Positions 26,377 through 35,020 of a stretch of DNA of 64,000 nt are shown in pieces; position 1 is the first letter of the stretch; every line of letters begins with the position of its first letter. The stretch spans positions 416,970 to 480,969 of the forward strand of contig NZ_RBVY01000003.1 in the NCBI RefSeq assembly GCF_004000215.1, in the 5' to 3' direction. The notes under the pieces were generated by a model. It was not told the DNA's origin. It did no database searches and worked only from the letters and a program-made list of their open reading frames with translations. The position numbers and the translations under genes were made by a program. Source of the stretch: Nitratireductor alexandrii (GTDB lineage Bacteria; Pseudomonadota; Alphaproteobacteria; Rhizobiales; Rhizobiaceae).

Positions 26377-27044
26377 TGCAGTCCCGTGCCGGCGTCGTCA
26401 TTGTTGCGGGCCAGAAGCATTTCGGTGATCGCGACCAGCGTCTCCGCCCGTGTCCTCAGGTCGGGGGCTTCAAGAAGCGCCTGTTTCTCGCTCGCCCCGT
26501 AAGGCGACATCATCGACAGCGCGTTCACCAGCGTCGCGTTTTCGGCCCGGCTGACGCTGTCCCAGTCCGCCTCGAGCCCGTTGGCGTCGAGATAGGCCTT
26601 GAAGGTCTTCAGCAATGCCTTGCGGTCGACCTCCTCGGTTCCCGAGGCCTCGTCGAGATCGCCGCCGAAAGGCGTGATACGGCAACTGCGGAACGCGCCC
26701 GAACCGGCGATCTCCTGCAAAACGCGAAAGCGCGCCACGCCCTGCAGCGACACCAGATAACGCCCGTCGCCGGTCTCCGCGAACGAGGTGATCCGCCCGA
26801 GACAGCCCACCTGGCACAGTTCGGGCTCGCCATCGGTTCGCAAGGAACCGTCCAGCCGCGGCTGGATCATCCCGATCACGCGGTCCCCGGCCAGCACCGC
26901 GTCCACCATTTGCAGATAGCGCGGCTCGAAAATGTTCAGCGGCAACCGCCCGCCGGGCAAAAGCAACGCGGCGGTCAGCGGAAACACCGGCACCGTGGTC
27001 GGCAGGTCCTCAAGCTTGAGATAATGCGCGTTTCCCGCCTGCAA
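26373..27044 (-). CDS. Lon N-terminal (substrate-binding) domain protein
   Basis: A stand-alone Lon protease N domain (PF02190) without ATPase or peptidase parts; such proteins are presumed to recognise unfolded substrates or partners. Visible: [61 protein letters not shown], then a helical C-terminal half. The start is TTG at 27044, because AGGAGG lies 7 bases upstream (27052-27057) and homologues begin MQAGNARY-like; the open frame extends upstream to 27290 without support. Product 223 residues. It overlaps the Trm112 gene. Confidence 0.9.
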   Translation of the reverse strand: MQAGNAHYLKLEDLPTTVPVFPLTAALLLPGGRLPLNIFEPRYLQMVDAVLAGDRVIGMIQPRLDGSLRTDGEPELCQVGCLGRITSFAETGDGRYLVSLQGVARFRVLQEIAGSGAFRSCRITPFGGDLDEASGTEEVDRKALLKTFKAYLDANGLEADWDSVSRAENATLVNALSMMSPYGASEKQALLEAPDLRTRAETLVAITEMLLARNNDDAGTGLQ

Positions 27045-27175
27045 TCCGTCGCCTCCTGACAGTCTGATGCCACTCAACATAGGGCAAAAAAGACGCGCCG
27101 CCATGCCCGGCGCCGGGCAGGGCCGGCCCTGGGGTTTGGCGCCGCGCCGGCACGGCGCCCTTTGCCGCGGCGCGG

Positions 27176-28135
27176 TCAGGAAAACAACAGCGAGGAAAGC
27201 TTGCGGCGCGCCGAAAGGGTCGCCTCGTCGGTCGGCCCCCAGGCCTCGAAAAACGTCAGCAATTGCGCGCGCGCGCCATCGTCGCGCCATTCGCGATTGC
27301 GGCGCACGATATGAAGCAGACTGTCGGCCGCCGCCTCGCGCGCGCCGGACGCGTTCTGGATCAAGGCGAGGTCGAAGCGGGCGTCGTGATCGTCGGGATC
27401 GGCTTCGAGCCGGCGCTGCAGCTCCTGCGGGTCGCCGAGCGCGCTGGTCTCCTCGGCCAGCGACAGGCGCGCGCGCACGCCGGCAATCTCGGCATCGTCG
27501 CTGTCGGGCGCAACCTGCTCCAACAGCGCCCGCGCGCCGTCGAGATCGCCGCGATCGAGACTGAGCCCGGCCAGGCCGGCGATCGCGGTCGGATGTCCGG
27601 CCTCCTCAGCCAGCACGGCGCTGTAGATTTGCGCCGCCAGTTCCTGGTCGCCCGCCTCTTTCGCGGCACTGGCCTGCTCCAGCGCCGCCTCCAACGCCGA
27701 CTGTTTCGGATCGCCGCCCAGGCGCTGGATGAAATCCTGCACCTGGCTCTCGGGCACCGCGCCCATGAAACCGTCGACCGGCTGGCCGTCGCGAAACGCG
27801 ATCACCGCCGGAATCGACTGTACCCCGAGCTGGCCGGCGATCGCCGGATGCTCGTCAATATTCATCTTGACCAGCTTGACGGCGCCGCCCGCGGCGCGGA
27901 CCGCCTTTTCCAGGATCGGCGTCAACTGCTTGCACGGGCCGCACCAGGGTGCCCAGAAATCCACCAGCACCGGCTGGTTGCGCGATTCCTGGATGACGTC
28001 CTTGGTAAACTCGGCCGTGCTCGTATCGCGGATCAGCTCGCCGGCCGGGCCTGCGCCCGCATTCGGCGCGCCGAACGAGATCTCGGGGGCGTAGTCGCCC
28101 TGCGATGCGGCAAACGGGTTGTCCTTCACGCTCAT
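27176..28135 (-). CDS. thioredoxin domain-TPR protein (YbbN/CnoX-like co-chaperone)
   Basis: About 319 residues. The thioredoxin fold spans ~40-140 with a WAPWCGPCKQ active site (Cys65, Cys68), NIDEHPAIAGQLGVQSIPAVIAF following. The C-terminal half is TPR-like helices (QELAAQIYSAVLAEEAGHPTAIAGLAGLSL, then the YbbN C-terminal LLHIVRRNREWRDDGARAQLLTFFEAWG). E. coli CnoX/YbbN hands oxidised clients to DnaK and GroEL; this one keeps the CxxC pair that E. coli lacks, so it may be a true redox enzyme. Start at 28135 (MSVKDNPF) follows family form but GAGG abuts it; ATG at 28150 is an alternative. Confidence 0.88.
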   Translation of the reverse strand: MSVKDNPFAASQGDYAPEISFGAPNAGAGPAGELIRDTSTAEFTKDVIQESRNQPVLVDFWAPWCGPCKQLTPILEKAVRAAGGAVKLVKMNIDEHPAIAGQLGVQSIPAVIAFRDGQPVDGFMGAVPESQVQDFIQRLGGDPKQSALEAALEQASAAKEAGDQELAAQIYSAVLAEEAGHPTAIAGLAGLSLDRGDLDGARALLEQVAPDSDDAEIAGVRARLSLAEETSALGDPQELQRRLEADPDDHDARFDLALIQNASGAREAAADSLLHIVRRNREWRDDGARAQLLTFFEAWGPTDEATLSARRKLSSLLFS

Positions 28136-28174
28136 CCTCGTGTCTTTCATTCGCTTCGTTGCCAAATTATGTGG

Positions 28175-28678
28175 CTATTGGCCGGTCACGTTCAAGATCA
28201 CCGGCTGGTGGCCGATCGCGTCGAGAAAGCGCACAAGGTCGTCTTTCGCGATCTGCGTCGTGGCATCATTGGTCAGCGGGTGACAATTGACAAGCTCGTG
28301 GCGCATCAGCCCGGCGTCGAGCACCAGCGTGACCTGGTTGTCGACATCGTTGATGAGCCCGAAAACCGTCACCGAGCCGGGTTCCACGCCCAGCAGCCGC
28401 ATCAGCGCATCGGCGCTGCCGAACGACACCCGGCCGGAGGCGCCGATCAGCCGATGGATCGATTTCAGATCGACCGTCGCCTCCTCCTCGACCGTGACCA
28501 GAAAATAGCGGCCTTTCTTGTCCTTGAGAAAAAGATTCTTGGTATGCCCGCCGTCGATCGTGCCGCGCAGCGCCTGCGACTGGGCCACGGTATAAAGCGG
28601 CGGATGGTCGATCGTCGTCGCCTCGATGGCGAGTTGCTCGAGAAACGCCAACAAATCGGCACGGGTTTTTGCGGCCAT
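28175..28678 (-). CDS. prolyl-tRNA deacylase-like YbaK/EbsC protein (ProXp-ala/PrdX)
   Basis: A trans-editing domain that hydrolyses mischarged aminoacyl-tRNA, in this clade Ala-tRNA(Pro). The 167-residue product has the YbaK fold with the conserved Lys in GGHTKNLFLKDKKGRYFLVTV, SGRVSFGSADALMRLLGVEPGSVTVFGL, and LVNCHPLTNDATTQI. Many alphaproteobacterial ProRS enzymes lack an editing domain, so a free deacylase makes sense. The start at 28678 (MAAKTRADLLAFL) is preferred over 28711. It ends 40 bases before the thioredoxin gene. Confidence 0.9.
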   Translation of the reverse strand: MAAKTRADLLAFLEQLAIEATTIDHPPLYTVAQSQALRGTIDGGHTKNLFLKDKKGRYFLVTVEEEATVDLKSIHRLIGASGRVSFGSADALMRLLGVEPGSVTVFGLINDVDNQVTLVLDAGLMRHELVNCHPLTNDATTQIAKDDLVRFLDAIGHQPVILNVTGQ

Positions 28679-28865
28679 GGTTTCGCTTCGCCTCGGGTCA
28701 TGCGCGGTCATGCGCGGCCATGACTATGACAAAGCGGGCCGGCAGGACAAGCCCGCCGGCCGGCCCGAACGGCGCCAAGGCGGCCGGATTCGGGCCGGCA
28801 TAGCCGTTACATCCTCTCCCGGCGAAGGCACGCGCGCGCCCTCGCCGGCAGCCCGAATTTCCCTG

Positions 28866-28896
28866 TTGCATTCGCATGGCGTTTCCGCCATATAGG
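28866..28896 (+). promoter_or_regulatory. candidate promoter of tRNA-Gly
   Basis: TTGCAT at 28866-28871, then CATATAGG at 28889-28896 (17-19 base spacer). It predicts a start ~20 bases before the tRNA. The -10 fits the alphaproteobacterial TATAT form. Confidence 0.5.
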
Positions 28897-28923
28897 CGCG
28901 GCTTGCGGCGCCACGCCGCGCGA

Positions 28924-28998
28924 GCGGGTGTAGCTCAGGGGTAGAGCACAACCTTGCCAAGGTTGGGGTCGAGGGTTCGAATCCCTTCGCCCGCTCCA
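28924..28998 (+). tRNA. tRNA-Gly (anticodon GCC)
   Basis: Seventy-five bases including the encoded 3' CCA. Acceptor stem GCGGGTG / CGCCCGC (one G-T), D arm TAGCTCAGGGGTAGAGCA, anticodon stem-loop ACCTTGCCAAGGT with GCC anticodon, T arm GAGGGTTCGAATCCCTT. All invariant bases are in place. The 3' side is followed by decayed accessory DNA (see 29120-29302). Confidence 0.97.
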
Positions 28999-29119
28999 AA
29001 AATCCTTAGATTTGAATGGCTTGGGGCTCGGTATATCCGGGCCTTTTTGCTGTTCGCGACCGTCCTGGCGGCGGGAGGAGCGTGCGGGCGCTCGGCCGGA
29101 TCGGCTGCGACCATCCAGC

Positions 29120-29302
29120 TCAGATTCCCGCAAACCATTCCCTTTCGATTTCGACCTGCTCGATCTGACGGGTGGCAAGACCGAGCTCATACTGCTTCAA
29201 AAGCTCGCAAAGCCTGTCGCCGTCGATCAGATCGATGGCGATCGTCCCGTCGCGGGTCGACCCGCACTGGGATTTGGCCGTGGCGAGCCTCGCGGCTTTG
29301 TG
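29120..29302 (-). pseudogene. C-terminal remnant of an Mrr-type restriction endonuclease
   Basis: A 60-codon open stretch on the minus strand reads ...GSTRDGTIAIDLIDGDRLCELLKQYELGLATRQIEQVE... and ends EWFAGI-stop. The IxLIDGxxLxxLLxxxxLG pattern is the end of the Mrr catalytic (Mrr_cat) restriction endonuclease family. An in-frame TAG lies directly upstream (29303-29305), and holA starts at 29316, so the catalytic core is gone. It lies 120 bases past the tRNA-Gly 3' end, a usual island insertion site, and takes the place where lptE and leuS normally precede holA. Family call from pattern recognition only. Confidence 0.6.
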
Positions 29303-29315
29303 CTAGCCGCAGGCC

Positions 29316-30377
29316 ATGGCGCAGAAGAAGGCACACGAGGTCGGCGGCTGGCTGTCGAGGCCCGACCCGAACACGCGGCTGGTCCTGATCTACGGGCCGG
29401 ACCGGGGCATGGTCTCGGAACGGGCCCGTGGGTTTGCCGAACAAACCGGGTTGCCGATGGCCGACCCGTTCGCGGTGGTCAAGTTCGATCTCGCCGACAA
29501 GGACGCCGATTCCGGCCGCCTGTTCGACGAGATCGCGGCCCGGCCGCTTTTCGGAGGTCACCGGCTTTTGTGGATCCGCAATGCCGGCGCTCAAAAATTC
29601 GTCGCCGACGCGTTCAAGGAGATGCTGGCCGCCCCCCCGGACGATCTGACCGTTCTCGTCGAAGCCGGCGAGTTGAAGAAGACGGCGCCGCTGCGCAAGC
29701 TGGTCGAAACGGCGGACCGGGCGATGGCCCTGCCGTGCTATCCCGACGAGGCGCGATCGATCGATGCCCTGATCGACAGCGAGCTGGCCCGCGGCGGTCT
29801 GTCGATCGATCCCGATGCCAAATCCGCGCTGCGGGCGGCCCTCGGCGGCGACCGGCTGGCCAGTCGCGGCGAGCTCGAAAAACTGGTGCTGTATTGCCAG
29901 GGCAGCAAGACCGTCGCGCGCGCCGACGTGCTGGCCTCGACCGGCGACGTGTCGGCGCTGTCGGCCGACGACATCGTCGATTGCGCGATTGCCGGCAGGG
30001 TGGCCGCGCTCGACAGCCGCATGCGGCGATATCTCGCCGGCGGCGCGCCGCCCTTTCTGCTGCTGTCGTCGGCCCTGCGTCAGTTTCAGCTTCTCTCGCT
30101 GCTCAGGCACGAGATCGACGTCAACGGGCAAAGCGCGTCCGCCGCGGTCGCGCGCGCCCGCCCGCCGGTGTTTTTCGCCCGCCGCGCCCTGGTCGAAACC
30201 GCGCTCCGGCAGTGGAGCACCCCGGCCATCGGCCAGGCGCTGGATCGACTGCAGCAGACCGTGCTCCAGACCCGCAAACGCGCCGAGCTCGCCGGCGATC
30301 TGACCTGCCAGGCGCTTCTTGCGCTCGGCGTCTATGCCCAGGCCCGCGCCCGCGGCGGCCAGAACCGGTCGCGTTAG
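29316..30377 (+). CDS. holA: DNA polymerase III subunit delta
   Basis: Clamp-loader subunit that opens the beta clamp. The 353-residue product has the HolA N-terminal part (RLVLIYGPDRGMVSERA, VVKFDLADKDADSGRLFDEIAARPLFGGHRLLWIRNAG) without a functional P-loop, as usual for delta, the ALPCYPDEARSIDALIDSELA region, and the helical collar domain (AAGGAPPFLLLSSALRQFQLLSLL-like) at the C terminus. The common rhizobial order leuS-lptE-holA is broken here: upstream is a restriction-gene remnant and tRNA-Gly. It converges with parB. Confidence 0.93.
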   Translation: MAQKKAHEVGGWLSRPDPNTRLVLIYGPDRGMVSERARGFAEQTGLPMADPFAVVKFDLADKDADSGRLFDEIAARPLFGGHRLLWIRNAGAQKFVADAFKEMLAAPPDDLTVLVEAGELKKTAPLRKLVETADRAMALPCYPDEARSIDALIDSELARGGLSIDPDAKSALRAALGGDRLASRGELEKLVLYCQGSKTVARADVLASTGDVSALSADDIVDCAIAGRVAALDSRMRRYLAGGAPPFLLLSSALRQFQLLSLLRHEIDVNGQSASAAVARARPPVFFARRALVETALRQWSTPAIGQALDRLQQTVLQTRKRAELAGDLTCQALLALGVYAQARARGGQNRSR

Positions 30378-30512
30378 GCCCGACCGCCGCATCGGCATCC
30401 CGTAAAATTCGCCGGCTAATATTTTTTAACCGACCGCCTCGTTTTCCGGATCGGACCGCCAACCAAGCCAATGGCGAGCCGCAATTCTCCTGGCCTGCCC
30501 GCCAGAGCCGTT

Positions 30513-30533
30513 CTGCGCTTCACGCAAGCGCAG
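30513..30533 (+). terminator. candidate terminator after holA
   Basis: CTGCGCTT / AAGCGCAG, an 8-bp perfect stem with loop CACGC, then CTCTCTCT and later TTGTTTT. A second small hairpin (AACCGG-CGAG-CCGGTT, 30567-30582) lies toward parB. The gap 30378-30603 holds no other feature. Confidence 0.4.
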
Positions 30534-30603
30534 CTCTCTCTAACATCTTGTTTTAATACGACCTTGAACCGGCGAGCCGGTTTCCGCTCGGTCGGGGAGC
30601 GCC

Positions 30604-31479
30604 TTAATGGCTTTGCAGGCGGCGGCAAACCTCGTCGAGCTGCTCCAGCGTCTTGTAATCGATCCGGATCTGGCCGCCTGTGTCGCGATGCTGGATCGAG
30701 ACGGAAAGCCCGGTCACGTCCGACAAGAGCTTTTCGAGCGCCTGCGTGTCGGCATCCTTTTGCGGCGGCGTCCGATCGTTTTTCGCGCTCTTCGTTTCCG
30801 GCGCCCGCGGCGCCTGGGCAAGCAGTTCCGCCTGGCGCACGGACAGGCCTTCCTCGACGATTTTCTTGGCCAGGCCCGTCGGATCCTCGGCGGTGACCAG
30901 CGTGCGCCCGTGTCCGGCCGAAAGCGACCCATTAACCAGCATGTCGCGGATCACCGGCGGCAGTTTCAAGAGCCGCAGCGTGTTGGCGACATGGCTGCGG
31001 CTCTTGCCGATGATGCGCGCCAGATCGGCCTGCGTATATTGATGGTCGTCGACGAGCTGCTGATAGCCGGCCGCTTCCTCGACCGGGTTGAGGTCGGCGC
31101 GCTGAACATTCTCGATGATCGCCAATTCCAGCGCGACCCGGTCGTCGACGTCGCGGATAATCACCGGCACCTTGGAAAGGTTGGCGCGCTGCGCCGCGCG
31201 CCAGCGGCGCTCGCCGGCAATGATCTCGAAACGGCCGTCCGCGGCCGGCCGCACGACGATCGGCTGCACGATGCCGTGTTCGCGGATCGACTGCGACAGG
31301 TCGCCGAGCTCCTCCTCCAGGAACTGGCGACGCGGGTTGCGCGGATTGGCGAGCAGGAACTCGATCGGCACGTCCTGGTCCGCGGGCGGGGCGTCCTGCG
31401 CCGCGGCCGGCTTGTCCATGTCGCCGATCAGAGCGGCCAGGCCGCGCCCGAGCCGGCGCCGCGATTGTTCCTCGGTCAT
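30604..31479 (-). CDS. parB: chromosome partitioning protein ParB
   Basis: CTP-dependent DNA clamp that loads at parS sites and partners ParA to move the origin region. The 291-residue product has the N-terminal RLGRGLAALIGD, the CTP-binding parts REHGIVQPIVVRP and GERRWRAAQRA, ENVQRADLNPVEEAAGYQQL, a helix-turn-helix (TQADLARIIGKSRSHVANTLRLLKLP) that reads parS, and a C-terminal dimer domain after an Ala/Pro/Lys linker. It follows parA by 39 bases on the same strand; four parS sites lie 1.4-3.5 kb upstream. Confidence 0.97.
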   Translation of the reverse strand: MTEEQSRRRLGRGLAALIGDMDKPAAAQDAPPADQDVPIEFLLANPRNPRRQFLEEELGDLSQSIREHGIVQPIVVRPAADGRFEIIAGERRWRAAQRANLSKVPVIIRDVDDRVALELAIIENVQRADLNPVEEAAGYQQLVDDHQYTQADLARIIGKSRSHVANTLRLLKLPPVIRDMLVNGSLSAGHGRTLVTAEDPTGLAKKIVEEGLSVRQAELLAQAPRAPETKSAKNDRTPPQKDADTQALEKLLSDVTGLSVSIQHRDTGGQIRIDYKTLEQLDEVCRRLQSH

Positions 31480-31518
31480 CTCACTGTCGTCCCGACATCG
31501 TTTCGCATGTGAATCGGT

Positions 31519-32316
31519 CTACGCGGCCCGCAGGCGCCGTTCGCGTCGGATCACCTCCGACGCAAGCTGCAGATAGGCCTGGCTACCGGTGCATTTGAGA
31601 TCGTAGAGAATCGCCGGCTTGCCATGCGAGGGGGCTTCCGACACCCGCACATTGCGCGGGATCACCGTTTGATAGACCGCCTCGCCCATATAGGCGCGCA
31701 CATCGTCGACCACCTGATTGGCGAGATTGTTGCGCCCGTCGAACATCGTCAGCACGATGCCCTGGATCGTCAGGCCCGGATTGATCCCGGCGCGCACCTG
31801 CTCGACGGTCTCCAAAAGCTGGCTCAGCCCCTCCAGGGCGAAAAACTCGCATTGAAGCGGCACAAGCACCGAATCGGCGGCCGCCATCGCATTGATCGTC
31901 AGGAGGTTGAGCGACGGCGGGCAATCGACCAGCACGTAGGAGAATCGGTTTTCGCCCTCCGACATCGGCCGCAGCGCGTTGCGCAGGCGCAGCGCCCGAT
32001 CCGGCAGGCCGGAAATCTCCATCTCGACGCCGAGCAGGTCCAGCGTCGAGGGCACGATCGACAATTGCGGCACCGCGGTCTGCATCGCAGCCTCGCCGAT
32101 CGAGGCCTCGCCGACAAGCACGTCGTAGGACGACAAGGTCCTGTCGCGGCGCTCGATGCCAAGCCCGGTGCTGGCATTGCCCTGCGGATCGAGATCGACG
32201 ATCAGCACGCTTTCGCCGATCGCCGCCAGGGCGGTCGCCAGATTGATCGCGGTGGTCGTCTTGCCGACGCCGCCCTTTTGGTTGGCGATTGTGATGATGC
32301 GTGTCGCGCTGGTCAT
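31519..32316 (-). CDS. parA: chromosome partitioning ATPase ParA
   Basis: Walker-type ATPase that forms a nucleoid-bound gradient followed by ParB-parS complexes. The 265-residue product carries the deviant Walker A NQKGGVGKTTTAINL (Lys14 and Lys19), the A' motif VLIVDLDPQGNAS, and Walker B YVLVDCPPSLNLLT. It has no N-terminal HTH, so it is the chromosomal Soj type, not a plasmid RepA/ParA. ATG at 32316 is chosen over a TTG four codons upstream. It lies 30 bases after rsmG in a rsmG-parA-parB unit. Confidence 0.97.
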   Translation of the reverse strand: MTSATRIITIANQKGGVGKTTTAINLATALAAIGESVLIVDLDPQGNASTGLGIERRDRTLSSYDVLVGEASIGEAAMQTAVPQLSIVPSTLDLLGVEMEISGLPDRALRLRNALRPMSEGENRFSYVLVDCPPSLNLLTINAMAAADSVLVPLQCEFFALEGLSQLLETVEQVRAGINPGLTIQGIVLTMFDGRNNLANQVVDDVRAYMGEAVYQTVIPRNVRVSEAPSHGKPAILYDLKCTGSQAYLQLASEVIRRERRLRAA

Positions 32317-32346
32317 GTCTGTCCGCAATCCCTGTGCCGCGACATG

Positions 32347-32979
32347 CTATTTCCGCGCGGCTTTGCTGATCTCGAGGACCACACTGTCGTCATCGACAGA
32401 ACTGCGGTGTTGTACCAGATCGAGATTCCAGGTGTCATGCGCTAGTTTGATTTCTTCACCGCTATCGCGGCCTTTCGCAAACAGCGCGCGTGTTCCGGCC
32501 GCCAGCCACGGTTCGGTCAGGGCCAACAGGCGCGGCAGCGGCGCCAGCGCCCGCGCCGTGACGATTTCGGGAACGGACGAGGATTGCACCACATCCTCGA
32601 TTCGGCGCGCCGCGATCACCGCCCGCGGCGCCAGTTCCGAGAGCGCATTTTGCAAGAACGCCGCCTTTTTGCGATTGCTCTCGACCAGTTTCACCGTCGC
32701 TTCGGCCCGGTCGTGAAGGAGAATCGCGATCACGGCGCCGGGAAATCCCCCGCCCGAACCGAGATCGGCCCATTGTCGTGCTGTCGGGGCGAGGCCGAGA
32801 AGTTGCGCGCTGTCGAGAATATGCCGGTGCCACAGGCTGTCGAGGGTCGACGGCGCGACGAGATTGATCCGCCGAGCCCACTTGCCGAAGATCGTTTCGA
32901 ACTGGCGCAGCCGCTCGAATGTTTCACGTGAAACGGGCCCCGCGACGCGGCACAAGGCCTGATAGTTCTCCTCGCTCAC
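32347..32979 (-). CDS. rsmG: 16S rRNA (guanine-527-N7)-methyltransferase RsmG
   Basis: SAM-dependent methylation of G527 in 16S rRNA; its loss gives low-level streptomycin resistance. The 210-residue product has the SAM loop [33 protein letters not shown], and [13 protein letters not shown]. The GTG start at 32979 overlaps the mnmG stop (GTGA), the usual coupling in this cluster. A parS site lies inside the gene near its 5' end, encoding VSRET. Confidence 0.95.
   Translation of the reverse strand: MSEENYQALCRVAGPVSRETFERLRQFETIFGKWARRINLVAPSTLDSLWHRHILDSAQLLGLAPTARQWADLGSGGGFPGAVIAILLHDRAEATVKLVESNRKKAAFLQNALSELAPRAVIAARRIEDVVQSSSVPEIVTARALAPLPRLLALTEPWLAAGTRALFAKGRDSGEEIKLAHDTWNLDLVQHRSSVDDDSVVLEISKAARK
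32920..32935. promoter_or_regulatory. parS site 1 (inside rsmG)
   Basis: TGTTTCACGTGAAACG is 15 of 16 bases identical to the palindromic consensus TGTTTCACGTGAAACA. ParB nucleation site embedded in the rsmG reading frame. Confidence 0.93.
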
Positions 32980-34850
32980 GCCGCCGACCGCCCCGTCCGT
33001 TGCGCGCTCGCGCGGATCTGCGCGATGATCAGCGCGATCGCGGCCGGCGTCATGCCTTCCACCCGATAGGCCTCGGCCACGGATTCGGGCCGGCTCTTCT
33101 CCAGTTTCTGGCGCAATTCGTTCGACAGCCCGGAAATGCTCGCATAATCGATCCCGGCTGGGATCGCCAGCTCCGCCTCGCGCGTCATCAGCGCGATATC
33201 GGTCGATTGCCGCTCGAGATAGACGGCATACCGCGCCTCGGTTTCCAGGATCTCGGCGATCCCCGGCTCGATTCGGTCCAGCTCGGGCCAGATCCGCGCC
33301 AGGGCCTGGATCGACTGCCCCGGATAGGCGAGCAAGTCGTAGGCCGAACGGCGCACCCCGTCCTGATTGATCGTAATCCCCGCCCGCGCTGCCTGCGGCG
33401 GCGTCAGCGAGACATCCCGGCATGCGGCGCGGGCCCGATCGAGCATTGCCGATTTCGCGGTGAAGGCCGCCACGCGCTCAGGTCCGGCAATGCCGAGCGC
33501 GATCGCCTTCGGCGTCAGCCGCTGGTCGGCATTGTCCGCCCTCAAGGTCAGCCGGAATTCCGCCCGCGACGTGAACATGCGATAGGGCTCCATCACCCCG
33601 CGCAGGGTCAAATCGTCGATCATCACGCCGATATAGGATTCGCCGCGACCGAACACCGCCGCCGGCAGGCCCGCAACCGAGCGCGCCGCGTTCAGCCCAG
33701 CCACGAGCCCCTGCGCCGCGGCTTCCTCGTAGCCGGTCGTCCCGTTGATCTGCCCGGCAAGGAAAAGCCCCGGCATTTTCCGGGTCTCCAGCGACGCCCG
33801 CAATTCGCGTGGATCGACATGGTCGTATTCGATCGCATAGCCAGGTCGCAGGATCGCCGCCTTTTCCAGACCGGGAATCGTGCGCACCAGCGCGTGCTGG
33901 GCATCTTCCGGCAACGAGGTCGAAATCCCGTTCGGATAGACTGTCGGGTCGTCCAGGCCCTCCGGCTCCAGGAAAACCTGATGGCCGTCGCGATCGCCGA
34001 ACTTGACGATCTTGTCTTCGATCGACGGGCAATAACGCGGTCCGACGCTGTCGATCTGGCCCGAGTACATCGCCGAGCGATGCAAATTCGCCCGAATCAC
34101 CGCGTGGGTTTCATCGGTCGTTCGACTGACGCCGCACTCGATCTGCGGTTGGGTGATCGTCGCGGTAAGAAACGAAAACGGCACCGGATCTTCGTCGCCG
34201 GGCTGCATGTCGAGCCGGGCCCAGTCGATCGTGCGGCCGTCGAGACGCGGCGGCGTCCCGGTTTTCAGCCGGCCGAGCGCCAACCCGGCCTGCCGCAAGG
34301 CCTGCGACAGGCCGTAACTGGCCTTTTCGTTCATCCGCCCGGCCGGAATGCGGCGTTCGCCGATATGGATCAGGCCGCCGAGAAACGTGCCGGTCGTCAG
34401 CACCACCGCCCCGCAGGCGATCCGTTCGCCCGAGGCCAGCGTGATGCCGCTGATCCGCCCATCCGCTCGTTCGAGCCCAACCGCCTCGCCCTCTACGATG
34501 TCGAGTCCGGTCTGCGACGCAAGCGCGTCCTGCATCGCCAGTCGATAAAGCTTGCGGTCGGCCTGGGCGCGGGGGCCGCGTACCGCCGGCCCCTTGCGGC
34601 GGTTGAGCAGACGAAACTGGATGCCGGCCTTGTCGGCGACGCGCCCCATCAGACCGTCCAGCGCATCGATCTCGCGCACGAGATGGCCCTTGCCAAGCCC
34701 GCCAATGGCGGGATTGCACGACATCACGCCGATCTTGTCCCGCGCCAGCGTCAGCAGCGCCGTGCGCGCGCCGGCGCGCGCCGCGGCCGCCGCCGCCTCG
34801 CAGCCGGCATGACCGCCGCCGATCACCACTACATCATATGTCGGTGCCAT
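32976..34850 (-). CDS. mnmG: tRNA uridine-34 modification enzyme MnmG
   Basis: FAD- and folate-dependent partner of MnmE that makes the carboxymethylaminomethyl group at wobble U34. The 624-residue product begins [21 protein letters not shown] (FAD loop), followed by [23 protein letters not shown], then [37 protein letters not shown] and the C-terminal [19 protein letters not shown] helical region that contacts MnmE and tRNA. Length is typical. It lies 167 bases after mnmE; the gap holds two full parS sites. Confidence 0.97.
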   Translation of the reverse strand: MAPTYDVVVIGGGHAGCEAAAAAARAGARTALLTLARDKIGVMSCNPAIGGLGKGHLVREIDALDGLMGRVADKAGIQFRLLNRRKGPAVRGPRAQADRKLYRLAMQDALASQTGLDIVEGEAVGLERADGRISGITLASGERIACGAVVLTTGTFLGGLIHIGERRIPAGRMNEKASYGLSQALRQAGLALGRLKTGTPPRLDGRTIDWARLDMQPGDEDPVPFSFLTATITQPQIECGVSRTTDETHAVIRANLHRSAMYSGQIDSVGPRYCPSIEDKIVKFGDRDGHQVFLEPEGLDDPTVYPNGISTSLPEDAQHALVRTIPGLEKAAILRPGYAIEYDHVDPRELRASLETRKMPGLFLAGQINGTTGYEEAAAQGLVAGLNAARSVAGLPAAVFGRGESYIGVMIDDLTLRGVMEPYRMFTSRAEFRLTLRADNADQRLTPKAIALGIAGPERVAAFTAKSAMLDRARAACRDVSLTPPQAARAGITINQDGVRRSAYDLLAYPGQSIQALARIWPELDRIEPGIAEILETEARYAVYLERQSTDIALMTREAELAIPAGIDYASISGLSNELRQKLEKSRPESVAEAYRVEGMTPAAIALIIAQIRASAQRTGRSAA

Positions 34851-34919
34851 CGTCGTCTCCGAAATCGGACCGGACAGATGCGCCGCGACATCTGTCTTGT
34901 CAAGAAAACACCGATACGA

Positions 34920-34935
34920 TGTTTCACGTGAAACG
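34920..34935. promoter_or_regulatory. parS site 2 (mnmE-mnmG gap)
   Basis: TGTTTCACGTGAAACG, one base from the parS consensus, 69 bases upstream of the mnmG start. Confidence 0.93.
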
Positions 34936-34957
34936 GTTCGAGGCGGTCGTGTTCGGT

Positions 34958-34973
34958 TGTTTCACGTGAATCA
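34958..34973. promoter_or_regulatory. parS site 3 (mnmE-mnmG gap)
   Basis: TGTTTCACGTGAATCA: perfect left half, one change (A to T) in the right half. It lies 22 bases from site 2. Confidence 0.85.
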
Positions 34974-35004
34974 CCCGGTCGGGCCTGGTTGTCCGCAAGC
35001 CCCG

Positions 35005-35020
35005 TGTTTCACGTGAATCA
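35005..35020. promoter_or_regulatory. parS site 4 (overlaps the mnmE stop)
   Basis: TGTTTCACGTGAATCA, same variant as site 3. Its last three bases, TCA, are the mnmE stop codon on the minus strand. Confidence 0.85.

Noticed and set aside
32919-34931. 670-codon open frame opposite mnmG
   Set aside because: Shadow of mnmG; low-complexity Arg/Pro/Gln sequence.
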